Below are positions 1 to 8,739 of a stretch of DNA of 64,000 bases, one piece after another. The DNA is from Sphingomonas sp. Ant H11 (GTDB taxonomy: Bacteria > Pseudomonadota > Alphaproteobacteria > Sphingomonadales > Sphingomonadaceae), in the NCBI RefSeq assembly GCF_000797515.1, contig NZ_JSBN01000026.1, positions 83,692-147,691 on the forward strand. The letters are read 5' to 3'. The position numbers and the translations under genes were made by a program. How positions within the stretch are numbered: position 1 is the stretch's first letter; the number at the start of each line of letters is the position of its first letter. Under the pieces are notes generated by a model that had not been told where the DNA came from, did not search any database, and was given only the letters and a program-made list of their open reading frames with translations.

Positions 1-96
1 TCCATACCATCTGGCAGCCACCGTCGCGCCGTGAACCCGATGTAGCACTTTTCCCGTAGCGATCGTCGCCACGGGTATCCCCCCTTTCGCTGCCAT
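1..96 (-). CDS. RES-domain toxin, N-terminal fragment (cut by window edge)
   Basis: An ATG at 96 on the minus strand opens 32 codons that run off the left edge without a stop. The visible peptide contains VLHRVHGATVAARWYG, the pattern with which RES-domain proteins begin (a basic and aromatic RVH followed by a tryptophan/tyrosine-glycine). RES proteins are NAD-consuming toxins of type II systems. The start lies 5 nt after the stop of the upstream DUF2384-type antitoxin gene, the normal antitoxin-toxin order. Only the first fifth of the domain is present, so active-site residues cannot be checked. The call rests on the short motif plus the partner. Confidence 0.6.
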   Translation of the reverse strand, partial: MAAKGGIPVATIATGKVLHRVHGATVAARWYG

Positions 97-101
97 ATGC
101 G

Positions 102-683
102 TCAGTCTTCGAGCGTATGGGCGAATCGCACGACGCGTTCGACCTCTGCGTCGCTGCCCTTGAGGAGCGTGATGGGACTCAATCCATCAAGACCTTCATC
201 GCCACCAACGAGGAACTGCAGAATGGCCCAGCCGGTCGTGTGCGGAGCGGCACTGAGAACCTTCGAGATTCCTGGGATGATCGCGTTGCCGTCGAACTGG
301 AACACCGGGAACAGCTTGGTCCCATTGTCCTCGACCATAAGCAGTCGGCGATCCTTCACCGCTTTATAGACGGCCTGAATCGTCTTGTGTCCAAGCAGTG
401 CGCGCACCTTCTCCGCAGTCAGCGCCCCGCCCGCGGCGTCGATCATCCGTCGCTTGAAAGCGATGGCGTTCGTGATCCTCTCTGCGGCCTCCGGATTGTC
501 CGTTTCGACCGCCGGAATGCCAAGAGCCAGATGAAAGACCAAGCTGGGCACGTCGATGCTGCTGATAGCGGCCGCCTTTGCCGCCGCCGGCATCATTTTG
601 ATGATGCGATCGGTGCTTGCCACTATGCGGTCGTGAAGGACACGGTCCGCATCAACGAATCCCATATTTGCCGGACGAACCAT
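102..683 (-). CDS. Xre/MbcA/ParS-type antitoxin (DUF2384)
   Basis: This 193-residue protein has the C-terminal toxin-binding arrangement of the Xre/MbcA/ParS family: a KDRRLLMVEDNGTKLFPVFQF strand segment near residues 110-130, a helix ending in GWAILQFLVG, then DGLSPITLLKG near 165. Such proteins bind and neutralise RES toxins and repress their own operon. The N-terminal half is helical and contains a LTAEKVRALLGHKTIQAVYKAV stretch that fits the helix-turn-helix. The start at 683 has AGGA 8 nt upstream and a good promoter just before it. The RES gene follows after 5 nt. Toxin family assignment depends on that fragment. Confidence 0.7.
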   Translation of the reverse strand: MVRPANMGFVDADRVLHDRIVASTDRIIKMMPAAAKAAAISSIDVPSLVFHLALGIPAVETDNPEAAERITNAIAFKRRMIDAAGGALTAEKVRALLGHKTIQAVYKAVKDRRLLMVEDNGTKLFPVFQFDGNAIIPGISKVLSAAPHTTGWAILQFLVGGDEGLDGLSPITLLKGSDAEVERVVRFAHTLED

Positions 684-688
684 TCGAT

Positions 689-737
689 CATTCCTGTTGA
701 GTCAGTTCCATATAGGCTGAAATCGACACAATTTCAA
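689..737 (-). promoter_or_regulatory. sigma70-type promoter and RBS of the toxin-antitoxin operon
   Basis: Reading the minus strand, TTGAAA (737-732) and TATATG (714-709) are separated by exactly 17 nt, and AGGA (695-692) stands 8 nt before the antitoxin ATG. This gives a short leader of about 20 nt. No clear operator palindrome was identified. Confidence 0.55.
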
Positions 738-983
738 CCGAGCGCTTCGTAAGCTGGTCTCGGCGGCGCGGATCGCCGCTTGAAAAGCACTGGCCGCATC
801 TCTTCGAGGCATTCTCGAGCTGCAAGGAGGGAAGGCAAAAATGCCCAGCCCGAGGGGCTTCATTCGAGCATTCGTAGGGACATAAGCACGATCTGTCGCG
901 CTTCGATAAACCCGATAGCTGGCAAGAGGCCATTGCGAACAAACTTCGAACACTGTACAAAATCGGTGTCCGGAGCTTTCGAC

Positions 984-1196
984 ATGTACGACCTGAGAAC
1001 CTACCTCGCAACGAAGGACCTCCCTGGCGGTCCGGTCTACATCGAAGAGCAGTTCACAGCAGAATATCAGCTGATGAACCCTCAGATCACTGATTCAAGC
1101 GACGATAGACCGCTCACACCCGGCAGAGCAATCGGAGGCCTCATCTCGCTGGTGTTGCTTGTGGGAACTGGCGTCTATCTGTTCGTGGCCTGGTGA
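984..1196 (+). CDS. small hypothetical protein with C-terminal membrane helix
   Basis: A 70-residue protein starting MYDLRTYLATKDL and ending in one hydrophobic helix (GGLISLVLLVGTGVYLFVAW). I chose ATG 984 because GGAG lies 8 nt upstream; the same frame is open further upstream, but that part is arginine-rich and reads like non-coding sequence. The tail-anchored layout suggests a small inner-membrane protein. It faces the end of the tra operon (convergent with traG). No family is recognised; it could be chance. Confidence 0.4.
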   Translation: MYDLRTYLATKDLPGGPVYIEEQFTAEYQLMNPQITDSSDDRPLTPGRAIGGLISLVLLVGTGVYLFVAW

Positions 1197-1205
1197 TTTG
1201 CACAT

Positions 1206-1535
1206 TCATTTCCTAAGATCAGGATCGGTGAAAAATCCGCGATTTTGATCGCGGTTTACTTCCGATTGCAAATCAACGGTTGCGCCAGCTCGATTGGATC
1301 GGGCGGCCTCTGCAGCAGCTCTGTCGTCGCTCAGCCTGGCCCGACCCTCGTCGATGATTCTTGCGGCGGCATTTGGATCGCCGCCCCGGCTGCCGCTGCC
1401 AAGCCGATCAACCCCGTGCGGGCGATAAGACGCTCGGACATCGCCAGGCCCCCCTACATCCGTGCGGCGCACATCGACCAAATTTGGCTCGGAGATGCTG
1501 CCCTGGATTTCATTCCAAAGCGCGTCGCGTTTTTT
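1206..1535 (-). pseudogene. traG: C-terminal tail of TraG in a shifted frame
   Basis: Just before the present stop of traG, a run of six A on the minus strand (T6 at 1530-1535) moves the reading frame. If one A is removed, translation goes on as EKRDALWNEIQG and then through about 105 more codons to a TGA at 1206-1208, ending DPDLRK. This reads as ordinary charged, protein-like sequence. The restored TraG would be about 936 residues, against 938 for TraG of the F plasmid. The tail corresponds to the periplasmic C-terminus that F TraG uses in mating-pair stabilisation. A sequencing error is the simplest explanation. Confidence 0.65.
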
Positions 1536-4020
1536 CCTGAGACCATTGCTGGATCATCTGCGACCTGACAGCACGTTGCTGGTCGGTCAGGTTCGTCGCC
1601 CATAGTTCTGGCGCGTCCAGGTTCGGGTGCAGCAGCTGTTGCTGCCGGTACCACTGCGCGAGGTCCTGGCTCAGATTTTCGCTGAGTTGCATCCCGTGCG
1701 TTTCGGCGAAGCTGGCGTCGCGCGAAAGCGACTCGGACAGCTCCTCCATCTTGCGTGCCGCTTCCGTGTAGGAGCGCGCCCGTGCAAGGGCATCTTCAGT
1801 GCTTTGCGAGGAGGAAGACGTTGCGGAAGACCGGCTGAACACACCAGACCGTTCGTAAGTGCCGTCGGAGGTGGATGCTCCGATGCCGCTCGAGTGTTCA
1901 TCGCGCACGCCGCTCGACGAGGAGCTAGAAGAGTCAGTAGATTTGCTCGAATCCGTCCCGTACCGCAGGTTATCCGTTTGAGTTCCGGTCTTGTTGACAC
2001 TGACAGTGCCGCTGACGTTTGGCAGCAGGCTGCCCAATCGGCCCTTCCCGCCAGTAGCTCCCCGCCCAGCCCCACCAAGCGCCCCTCCAAGCGAACCGGC
2101 GACTTGATCTGTCGTCCCAGCTTGCCGATCGTGACCTTCGGAGATCCGCTGGCTCTGGCCGGTCGATGAGCGCTCTTCCAGGCCCTGTGAGCTTGAGCCG
2201 GTCGTCCGATCAAACTTCTCGACGTTGGTATTTGCGGAACTACCGGCACCAGATTCGAAGCCCGAAGAGCGTTCCGTCGAGGTTCCAAAGGCGCTGCGGT
2301 TGGTATGCGTGCTGGTCAGGATCTCTTGGGCGGCATTTTCGAACGCCTGCGCCTGACGATGCGCGTCGCTCGCCATCTCCCGCCACTCCGCCACCGTTCC
2401 GGAGTTCATCGTTGGCGTGAACCCTAGCCGCGAGATTGCGCCGCTGGTGTCGAACACCTCCTGACCATTGCCGAAGCCAGACACGACCGCGCCGTTATCC
2501 TGCCGCCAGCCGACGCTGGTCGCGCCGCCCATGTAGCTCGGTGCCGTCGTCCACTGATCGCTCTGGCGCATGTTCGACGTGGAATTTGCCCAACTCACAT
2601 TCCCGTAGGAATAATTGCCTGTCGTCTGCTCGAGTGCGGCCGCCTCCGCCGCATTCTGCGCGGGCGCGAGCATCGACGTCGCCTGCCCCGCAATCGACAT
2701 GGCTCCACGCGCCAGGCCGGCAGCGAGGAACGGGATGCTCATCAGCATGAAGCCGGCGATCGTCGCCGTCTCACCATTCACTGCACCTATGCCGGCATAG
2801 GTGCCAAGCGTCACGCCGCCACTGGCAACACCGGCCGCAGCCGCCTCCGCCCTCGTCATGCAGATCATATGGAGAATGACGTACAGCGGTCCCCATGCGG
2901 CGAGGTAGAAGAACCCCATCGCGTAACCCTTCAACGTCGTCAGCCCCGTTTGGGGCATGAGGAACAACGGGAAGATCACCGGGAACATCGCGAAGAAGAC
3001 AACCGTGAGGACGATATTCAAAATCGGCACCCAGGCCATCGCCTGCTGAGCGATCGAATTGTAGGTGTTGCGCGCCTGTATGTCCGCGCGCGTCTGCGCG
3101 AAGGTATCGATCGTCGCCGCGCCGGACCCGCCCGCCATGCTGTTTCGTGCTTGCATGAATGCGTTGATGGCCGTGTTCTGTCGCATCGAGTCAGAATAGT
3201 TGCTGCCCGATCCAGTGAAGGCAGCGTTCGCGATCGGCAGATCGTGTTTGAGCTTGTCGGCCGCGAGCGTGTTGCTCAGCTTCGGATAGAGTTCCTTGCC
3301 CCAAAGCGGCGTGTTTGCCTCTATCATCGGCGCCCATTGGGCGTTGAGCATATCGTAGGCCTGCCGGCAGGTGACGATCGCGCTGTTCACCGTGCCGTCG
3401 CCCTGGCGCTCTAACCACTCCTGCGATCGAGCTTCCGATCCTGGCCCGATGTCCGTCCAGAGGTCCTTCGACTGCGCAAGGACCGTGAGTGATTTGCGGT
3501 AAAGCATCACATCGCCAAACAGGCATTTCTTGAAGTGCTCTTCCAGGTTCGTCGAAAACTCAGCGTCGCGGATGACGAAGTTGCGGGTCGCATCGTACAG
3601 ACGCGCGCCGTAGACCATGCCATTGCTCGAGTAATTGAGTTCGCCCGGCATAACGAAGACAGTCTCGGCGGTACGTGTCAGCCAATCGCCAATCTGAGTC
3701 GTGAAACTCGCAAGCACCCCAAGCCCGAGCGGTACGTTCGCAACCGTTGCCGGTGCCAGCGACGGATTGATCCGATCGGTCACCTTCACATCGATCGTCG
3801 GTACCATCAGGCAAAGATAAATCAGTGTCGATTGCAGGAACCAGTTCAGCCAGACTCGAAAGTTGAGCGTGAACGCGACGACGAGCAACGAGTAGATCAG
3901 GCCCATCACCATCACGACGCGGAGCAAGGATCGATATCCCCCACCCCCGGACCAGGCAGCGACGGCGTTGAAGGTGTTGACGAGATACTCGCCACCCCCA
4001 ACCGTGAAGACCTCCACCAT
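1510..4020 (-). CDS. traG: conjugal transfer protein TraG (mating-pair stabilisation; C-terminus shifted)
   Basis: An 836-residue inner-membrane protein of the F-type type IV secretion system. Its N-terminal third acts like VirB6 in pilus assembly and its periplasmic C-terminal part in mating-pair stabilisation and entry exclusion. Visible features are hydrophobic segments near residues 35-75 and several between about 335 and 435, then a Ser/Thr/Gly-rich periplasmic region (about 560-740), then a helical tail. It lies 18 nt after traH as the last gene of the operon. The frame ends early because of an A6 run; the missing tail is present at 1206-1535. Start ATG 4020 is consistent with the spacing to traH. 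Confidence 0.85.
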   Translation of the reverse strand: MVEVFTVGGGEYLVNTFNAVAAWSGGGGYRSLLRVVMVMGLIYSLLVVAFTLNFRVWLNWFLQSTLIYLCLMVPTIDVKVTDRINPSLAPATVANVPLGLGVLASFTTQIGDWLTRTAETVFVMPGELNYSSNGMVYGARLYDATRNFVIRDAEFSTNLEEHFKKCLFGDVMLYRKSLTVLAQSKDLWTDIGPGSEARSQEWLERQGDGTVNSAIVTCRQAYDMLNAQWAPMIEANTPLWGKELYPKLSNTLAADKLKHDLPIANAAFTGSGSNYSDSMRQNTAINAFMQARNSMAGGSGAATIDTFAQTRADIQARNTYNSIAQQAMAWVPILNIVLTVVFFAMFPVIFPLFLMPQTGLTTLKGYAMGFFYLAAWGPLYVILHMICMTRAEAAAAGVASGGVTLGTYAGIGAVNGETATIAGFMLMSIPFLAAGLARGAMSIAGQATSMLAPAQNAAEAAALEQTTGNYSYGNVSWANSTSNMRQSDQWTTAPSYMGGATSVGWRQDNGAVVSGFGNGQEVFDTSGAISRLGFTPTMNSGTVAEWREMASDAHRQAQAFENAAQEILTSTHTNRSAFGTSTERSSGFESGAGSSANTNVEKFDRTTGSSSQGLEERSSTGQSQRISEGHDRQAGTTDQVAGSLGGALGGAGRGATGGKGRLGSLLPNVSGTVSVNKTGTQTDNLRYGTDSSKSTDSSSSSSSGVRDEHSSGIGASTSDGTYERSGVFSRSSATSSSSQSTEDALARARSYTEAARKMEELSESLSRDASFAETHGMQLSENLSQDLAQWYRQQQLLHPNLDAPELWATNLTDQQRAVRSQMIQQWSQEKTRRALE

Positions 4021-4038
4021 CCCCGCAGCTCCCCTGCC

Positions 4039-5505
4039 CTAGTTCAGCCCTTGTGCATTGAGCCCGCGCGAGAAATTGAGCGCGGACGACATCCCCGGCG
4101 TCATCGAGTTCTGGAGGGTGGACTCGAGCATGATGCTGCGGTCGATAATCTGCATGGTGACCTGCAGCTTGTTCGAGAGCTTTACATCTCGCTGGGCAAA
4201 CTTCTGGCGCGTCGCAGAGATCTGCTGCTTCCACTGATTGGCGGTCACCTGGTCAAACGTCTGATAATGCGTCTGAGCCTGCTCGACGCGATCAAGCATG
4301 TTGTCGAGCATAGCAGCCAACAGATCGACGGCCACGATCTCCGACAGCGTTTCGATCTCGCCATCGGTCAGCGCGTAGTGTGCGTAGGCCTGAACGGCGA
4401 GGATCTTGTAGATCGGGACGGTCGCAATGTTCAGAAGCTGCTTCTCGGCCGCATCAAGCGCGGTATCCGTGCGGATCTTGCTGCTCATGGATTTGATCAT
4501 GCCGGCAATCCGCGGCCGGAGCGCGGACGACGCCGGAACGGTCAGGGTCTGCTCGCCGACATCGTAGCAGTCGGTATCATTGCATTTGAGCATCTTGACC
4601 GCCGGCGCGTCGGCCGTGCCGTCGAGCAGCGCCGTGACAACGGCCTCCTCCGCCGGACCGAACATCACGACCTTGCCGCCCACCGACGGATCCGTGGAAG
4701 GCTGGGTCACGACAGTGCCGACCAGCGTCATGATGTATTCGGAAAAGGATTGGTCGAAGGCGCCGAACTTGGCCGATTTCTTCAACGCCTCCCACGTGTA
4801 GTTATGGGGTTCACCGACAAGCTGATCCTTCATGTTGGCGTCGGTGTTGCCAGCAATCGTAGCATCCCGCTTGTTGCCGTTGTTGCAGCCTTGGCGGGAC
4901 GCGGCCCAATCCGAGAAAACGCCCTGGCTGTTGCCGACCGCTTCGCAGATCGTCGAACGGGTGGAGTCCATTTGCGGCCAGATTCCGCCGACCAGCGCTT
5001 GCGCGGTTTCGCAGCTCGAGATGTTCATCTGGTTGAGGAGCTGTGCCTTCTGGCTGAACTCATCCATCACCTTCCCGATTTCCGGCGACACGGAATCGAT
5101 GGCGAGCTTGAAGGCGAAACCGAGCGCATTGTTCGCCGTCGCCTTCAACATGGCGACGATCTCGGAGGCGTTGATGAAGGAAAAGCTGCCGCTGAAGAGG
5201 TCAATACCGCCGCAGCCGGCGCGTGCGCTCGGCAGCTGCAGATTGAACGGCGAAACGCTCTTCTGGGGGAAGCGGGTCCAGACATTTCCGAGCGAATAAT
5301 AGCCTGCCGACTGGCCCTGGAAGGCCGTTGGCCCAGTCACATTCGCGGCACCGCCAGCGTCGTTGAAGAAGCCGTTCATCTCCGAGGCGACGTCGGCCCG
5401 GGCCACACCGATCAAGGCGAAATGGGACGCAGCAACCATCGCCAGACACGCCGCTATCTTCCTGTGGAGAGGGGACCGCCGCCCAAGCTCTGGTGTCTGT
5501 TCCAT
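4039..5505 (-). CDS. traH: conjugal pilus assembly protein TraH
   Basis: A 488-residue exported protein of the F-type system. TraH acts in the periplasm/outer membrane with TraF, TraW, TraU and TrbI in pilus extension and retraction. A signal peptide ends near ARA-DV (about residue 38). The mature part has the TraH pattern: an N-terminal NGFFNDAGGAANVTGP segment, GCGGIDLFSGSFSFIN near 100, a pair of cysteines around SSCETAQAL, and an AASRQGC segment, followed by a long helical C-terminus. The start is the ATG at 5505, which overlaps the traF stop as TGATG, showing translational coupling. The length is close to F TraH (458). Confidence 0.92.
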   Translation of the reverse strand: MEQTPELGRRSPLHRKIAACLAMVAASHFALIGVARADVASEMNGFFNDAGGAANVTGPTAFQGQSAGYYSLGNVWTRFPQKSVSPFNLQLPSARAGCGGIDLFSGSFSFINASEIVAMLKATANNALGFAFKLAIDSVSPEIGKVMDEFSQKAQLLNQMNISSCETAQALVGGIWPQMDSTRSTICEAVGNSQGVFSDWAASRQGCNNGNKRDATIAGNTDANMKDQLVGEPHNYTWEALKKSAKFGAFDQSFSEYIMTLVGTVVTQPSTDPSVGGKVVMFGPAEEAVVTALLDGTADAPAVKMLKCNDTDCYDVGEQTLTVPASSALRPRIAGMIKSMSSKIRTDTALDAAEKQLLNIATVPIYKILAVQAYAHYALTDGEIETLSEIVAVDLLAAMLDNMLDRVEQAQTHYQTFDQVTANQWKQQISATRQKFAQRDVKLSNKLQVTMQIIDRSIMLESTLQNSMTPGMSSALNFSRGLNAQGLN

Positions 5506-6332
5506 CAATAATCGCTCCCCACCTTCGTGTTAGTCAGCATAAAGATGCGGTCCATGATCTCGTCGGCACTGAGCACGCCGTAGCCGACCGGAATCGTCCG
5601 CTTCGTCTGCGTGTCAAACAGGACAAGCGCTGGCGTCTCATTGCCGGGCACGCCCATGCGGGCTCGTTGGCCAGAATCGACCACATAGTTGGGAAATTCC
5701 CGGTTCGGGCCGCCGTCCATCGAGACGGCCATCACCGTCATCCTGTGGCTGTCGGTGACCGAGCGGAGGATCGGCGCAAACACCTCGCAGGCGCCGCAGC
5801 TCTGCGCGTAGAAATAGAACAAGCCATATCGCTGCCCAAGGTTAGTCAAGACCTCATCCCGGTCCGCCTTGCGGTTGTCGAGCCAGAGGCGCTTGCCGAC
5901 CGTCGAGACAGGTCGTTGAAGCGTGTAGTCGAGATCGGGGTTCTGCCAGAGCGCCCGCTGCCAGGTATCGGAGAAGGTGGACGCGCGATCGAGCTGCTCA
6001 CGTTGAAAGCGAACATAGGCAATGACGTTGGCCTCGCTCGGCTCGAGGATCGCACGCGCCTTCAATTCGTCGAGCTGCCTGCCGATCGCCGCGATCCGAT
6101 CGGCCGCGCTCACCTGCGGCTCGGCCGCGGCGCTGAGCGGGGTCTCGGTCGGCTTCGGCTTCGCGCAATAGAACCACTGGCCGAGCCGACGCTCTCCACA
6201 ATAGAAATCATCGGGCATGTCCTGCTCAATCGCATCGCGAGCGGCGGTAGTTTCTTGGGCTCGGAGCGGAACCGCCGTGCCGACCGGCGGCAGGCCCAGC
6301 AGGAGCATCGAAAGCCTAGCGAATCTTGGCAT
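5505..6332 (-). CDS. traF: TraF, periplasmic thioredoxin-fold pilus assembly protein
   Basis: A 275-residue protein with a signal peptide (MPRFARLSMLLLGL..., cleavage near LRAQE) and a C-terminal thioredoxin-like domain. Unlike F TraF it keeps a redox-type CGAC motif at about residues 179-182, within FYFYAQSCGACEVF. TraF helps fold or assemble TraH and other pilus components. I chose the ATG at 6332 because AAGGA lies 9 nt upstream and a signal peptide follows directly; a longer frame exists but has no such features. The stop overlaps the traH start. The retained CxxC suggests real oxidoreductase activity, possibly working with the DsbC-like protein of this operon. Confidence 0.9.
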   Translation of the reverse strand: MPRFARLSMLLLGLPPVGTAVPLRAQETTAARDAIEQDMPDDFYCGERRLGQWFYCAKPKPTETPLSAAAEPQVSAADRIAAIGRQLDELKARAILEPSEANVIAYVRFQREQLDRASTFSDTWQRALWQNPDLDYTLQRPVSTVGKRLWLDNRKADRDEVLTNLGQRYGLFYFYAQSCGACEVFAPILRSVTDSHRMTVMAVSMDGGPNREFPNYVVDSGQRARMGVPGNETPALVLFDTQTKRTIPVGYGVLSADEIMDRIFMLTNTKVGSDY

Positions 6333-6543
6333 CGCTGGACGTCCTTTCGTTGGATACAGCGGATTGCGTGGAAGGATGCTGTGGGTGCGCAGCTTGGCCG
6401 TCCCAGAGCGCAAGGTGGATGCAGCAATCGACATCACTGGGGACGGCAGCGGCTCCACAGCCGCGTGATGTGGCCGGCTTCGCGGGCGGCAAAGCTGACA
6501 GAAGTGCGATCAGCGCCGGCAGCTGAACGAACGTCAAAACCAT
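6316..6543 (-). CDS. small secreted or membrane-anchored protein of the tra operon
   Basis: A 75-residue frame starting MVLTFVQLPALIALLSALPP, a signal-like hydrophobic start, followed by a cysteine-containing stretch (SDVDCCIHLALW). Its start overlaps the stop of the preceding gene by 10 nt and its stop overlaps the traF start by 17 nt, the same packing as real genes of this operon. No family is recognised. It may be a small periplasmic accessory of TraN/TraF; the evidence is positional only. Confidence 0.4.
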   Translation of the reverse strand: MVLTFVQLPALIALLSALPPAKPATSRGCGAAAVPSDVDCCIHLALWDGQAAHPQHPSTQSAVSNERTSSDAKIR

Positions 6544-6923
6544 GATCCGATTCCCTTTTTGCGAGCCTCTGCACGATCCACATTGGCGAAGCGCCTTTCA
6601 GCAGCATCCGCCTGGTCGACCATCCCGATCACTCCATTGAGCAACACACCGGCGGCGCGGCGGCCTTTCTCCGTCGGCATCAACCGCTCTCCGACCACCG
6701 CCAGCCATCCGCTATCGATCATGTTCGAAAGTGCCCGATCGATGTCTTCGACCGCGATCTTGCAGTCGATCCAGCCGGCTAGGAACTCCGACAAGAAGTC
6801 AGCGCGCGCGGGCGTCTTGGCGCGATCGGTGCCAACGAAAATCGCCAGCTCGAAGATTGACATGTCCCACTCGTGCCGGGCGCCTGACGCGGCCGGCCGA
6901 CGGTCATTTGCCGTGAAGATCAT
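6534..6923 (-). CDS. hypothetical tra-operon protein, possibly winged-helix
   Basis: About 129 residues if started at ATG 6923 (MIFTANDRRPAAS), 20 nt inside the end of traN; MSIFELAIFVG at 6863 is an alternative start (109 residues). The core (FELAIFVGTD...FLAGWIDCKIAVEDIDRALSNMIDSGWLAV...PTEKGRRAAG) looks like a small winged-helix or replication-initiator-like fold of the type used for regulation, not like a membrane protein. It sits between traN and traF. Function unknown. Confidence 0.6.
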   Translation of the reverse strand: MIFTANDRRPAASGARHEWDMSIFELAIFVGTDRAKTPARADFLSEFLAGWIDCKIAVEDIDRALSNMIDSGWLAVVGERLMPTEKGRRAAGVLLNGVIGMVDQADAAERRFANVDRAEARKKGIGSWF

Positions 6924-8739
6924 AATAGTCCTGAATCTTGTCCTGAATTTCGGACATGGTCTGGACCTCATCGGGCAGCTTCGCTGCATCCATGAAGTCG
7001 GAATAAACATCGGTGAAATCCATTACCGACAGGTCGAGCCTCGCGAACTCGTCGACGGTGAAGCCCTGACACTGCTCCTTTTTCGCGCTACCCCAAGGCT
7101 TGCCGAGCTGTGGGCGGCCCTGCTCTTGCAGGACGCGCGAAAGCTTGCTCTCGAAACAGCAATAGGCGGTTCGCTTGGTCGAACAGATCCCGAGGAAGCT
7201 CGACGAGCAATAGCTGCCGAGATTATGGCAAAGGCCCATCCGATCTTTGATGTCGAGCTTCATCTCGTCCTGGCTACATGCGAACAGGACAAGGAACGGC
7301 GTGGCGAAAGCGGCGATCGCGGCCGGCCCGCCGGCGAGCGCGGCTGCACCAGCACCGAGCGGCACGAGACCGGACACCTTTCCCGCGCAACAATTGATTA
7401 AGCCGAATACGGGTTTGTGGCAGGTCTCGCGTGTGCCGGTGAAAACCTTGAAATCGGCTTCGTTGAACTCCTTGCCGGCTTGATCGAGTGCATGAAGGCC
7501 GACGAGCGCGTCCCTGAACTCGGTCGACGCCTCGCGGACGATCGGCTCGCAATCGCCGTTGATGCAGTAGACGTCGTCCCCGCATATATACTGCTTGTCG
7601 CCCCCGACCGTGCTCGATGGGGTCGGGCAGCGATACACTTTCTCCGCGACCTTGCAGGCCCCACTCTGCGGATCATCAAGGCAATCTTCACGAAGGAACG
7701 TGCAGGACCGATTGCTCTCCAGATCGCCGCAATCGTTGCCCGCCGACATGACATTGCAAGTGAAGTTGCGCTTCCACGCCCAGCACGATTGCGTGACAGG
7801 TACGCCGTCGATCATCCGGGTCTCCGGGCCTTCGGTGCAGACTTCCCCGGCGGCATCGGCCGTGCACATCGTATCGCCGGCCATGGCTCCGCAACCATCG
7901 ACCCTTTTGGTGGTCACCTGGGTTTCGGTCGTCTTGGCGTGCCAGCCTTGGCCCGTGATCGGGCTTGGAAGAAGGGAGAGATCGGTCAGGTTCTCAGAGC
8001 AGACATACTCGGTGGCGTTATAATCGTCGCAGAATTTGTTCGTCGAAACGCCGTAAATCCTGTGAGCCTGACAAGCCTGCATCACGATGCCCGTCGGCCG
8101 GCAGACACCAGAAGCCAGGTGCGGCGCCATCGCATCATATCGCGCAAAGGGGGTGCCGTACGCTCCATTAGGCACGACAAAGAACTTGTACGCGTCGACT
8201 GTCGTGGTCTCGGGCACCATCGTGATCGAGCACGATCGGGACTCCTGCTCGATCTTAGTTCCTTGGTTGCATGTGGCCTCGTAGTATCCGCTCGTTCCTG
8301 AGCCCGGCGGAAGCGGCGTGCAGCTTCCGCTGGTGCTGCTATACGCCTCGCCTGCGAGATAGGCCGACGGGTCGCTTTCGACGGTCGTTGCGCGGTTCGT
8401 CGTCGCCAGGATCTCGGCGTTGCTGAATGTCGCGCGGGTGTGATCGGCGTCCGTTGTGACCCGGTAGCTTTGGTCTGATGACTTCAGCGCCTGGGCGTCT
8501 GCGACGAGCTTGTCAGGGTCGTCATAATAGGTCGTCTGTGGCTGGCTGGTGCCTGTGTAGCCAGGAACGGCCGCAGCCTGCGCGTCGCTCGAAGGAACCA
8601 GCGAGGAGTCGTTCCTCTTCTCCTGGGCCATCGCCCTGCCCTCAGCACGGGCTTGGTCGACCGTCATCTCCTGCGCGGCGACGGGCTCAGTCGTGAGCAG
8701 CAGCGCGCACAATCCTCCCAAGAGGCGCCGCGCGATCAT
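6904..8739 (-). CDS. traN: mating-pair stabilisation protein TraN
   Basis: A 611-residue cysteine-rich exported protein. A signal peptide (MIARRLLGGLCALLLTTEPVAAQE) is followed by a variable region and then many cysteines (over 30 by eye) in patterns such as GVCRPTGIVMQACQAHRIYG, CWAWKRNFTC and CCFESKLSRVLQEQGRPQLG, typical of TraN. TraN is an outer-membrane adhesin that contacts the recipient cell. Its start overlaps the trbC stop (ATGA). The many disulfides explain why a DsbC-like isomerase is encoded in the same operon. Confidence 0.9.
   Translation of the reverse strand: MIARRLLGGLCALLLTTEPVAAQEMTVDQARAEGRAMAQEKRNDSSLVPSSDAQAAAVPGYTGTSQPQTTYYDDPDKLVADAQALKSSDQSYRVTTDADHTRATFSNAEILATTNRATTVESDPSAYLAGEAYSSTSGSCTPLPPGSGTSGYYEATCNQGTKIEQESRSCSITMVPETTTVDAYKFFVVPNGAYGTPFARYDAMAPHLASGVCRPTGIVMQACQAHRIYGVSTNKFCDDYNATEYVCSENLTDLSLLPSPITGQGWHAKTTETQVTTKRVDGCGAMAGDTMCTADAAGEVCTEGPETRMIDGVPVTQSCWAWKRNFTCNVMSAGNDCGDLESNRSCTFLREDCLDDPQSGACKVAEKVYRCPTPSSTVGGDKQYICGDDVYCINGDCEPIVREASTEFRDALVGLHALDQAGKEFNEADFKVFTGTRETCHKPVFGLINCCAGKVSGLVPLGAGAAALAGGPAAIAAFATPFLVLFACSQDEMKLDIKDRMGLCHNLGSYCSSSFLGICSTKRTAYCCFESKLSRVLQEQGRPQLGKPWGSAKKEQCQGFTVDEFARLDLSVMDFTDVYSDFMDAAKLPDEVQTMSEIQDKIQDYYDLHGK

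Noticed and set aside
1530..1535. Programmed frameshift in traG
   Set aside because: A6 could slip, but the needed +1 direction does not fit the usual -1 heptamer, and similar breaks occur throughout the window, so artefact is more likely.
3535..5511. 658-residue plus-strand ORF opposite traH/traG
   Set aside because: Arg/His/Asp-rich with no motif, fully antisense to two well-supported tra genes; a high-GC shadow frame.
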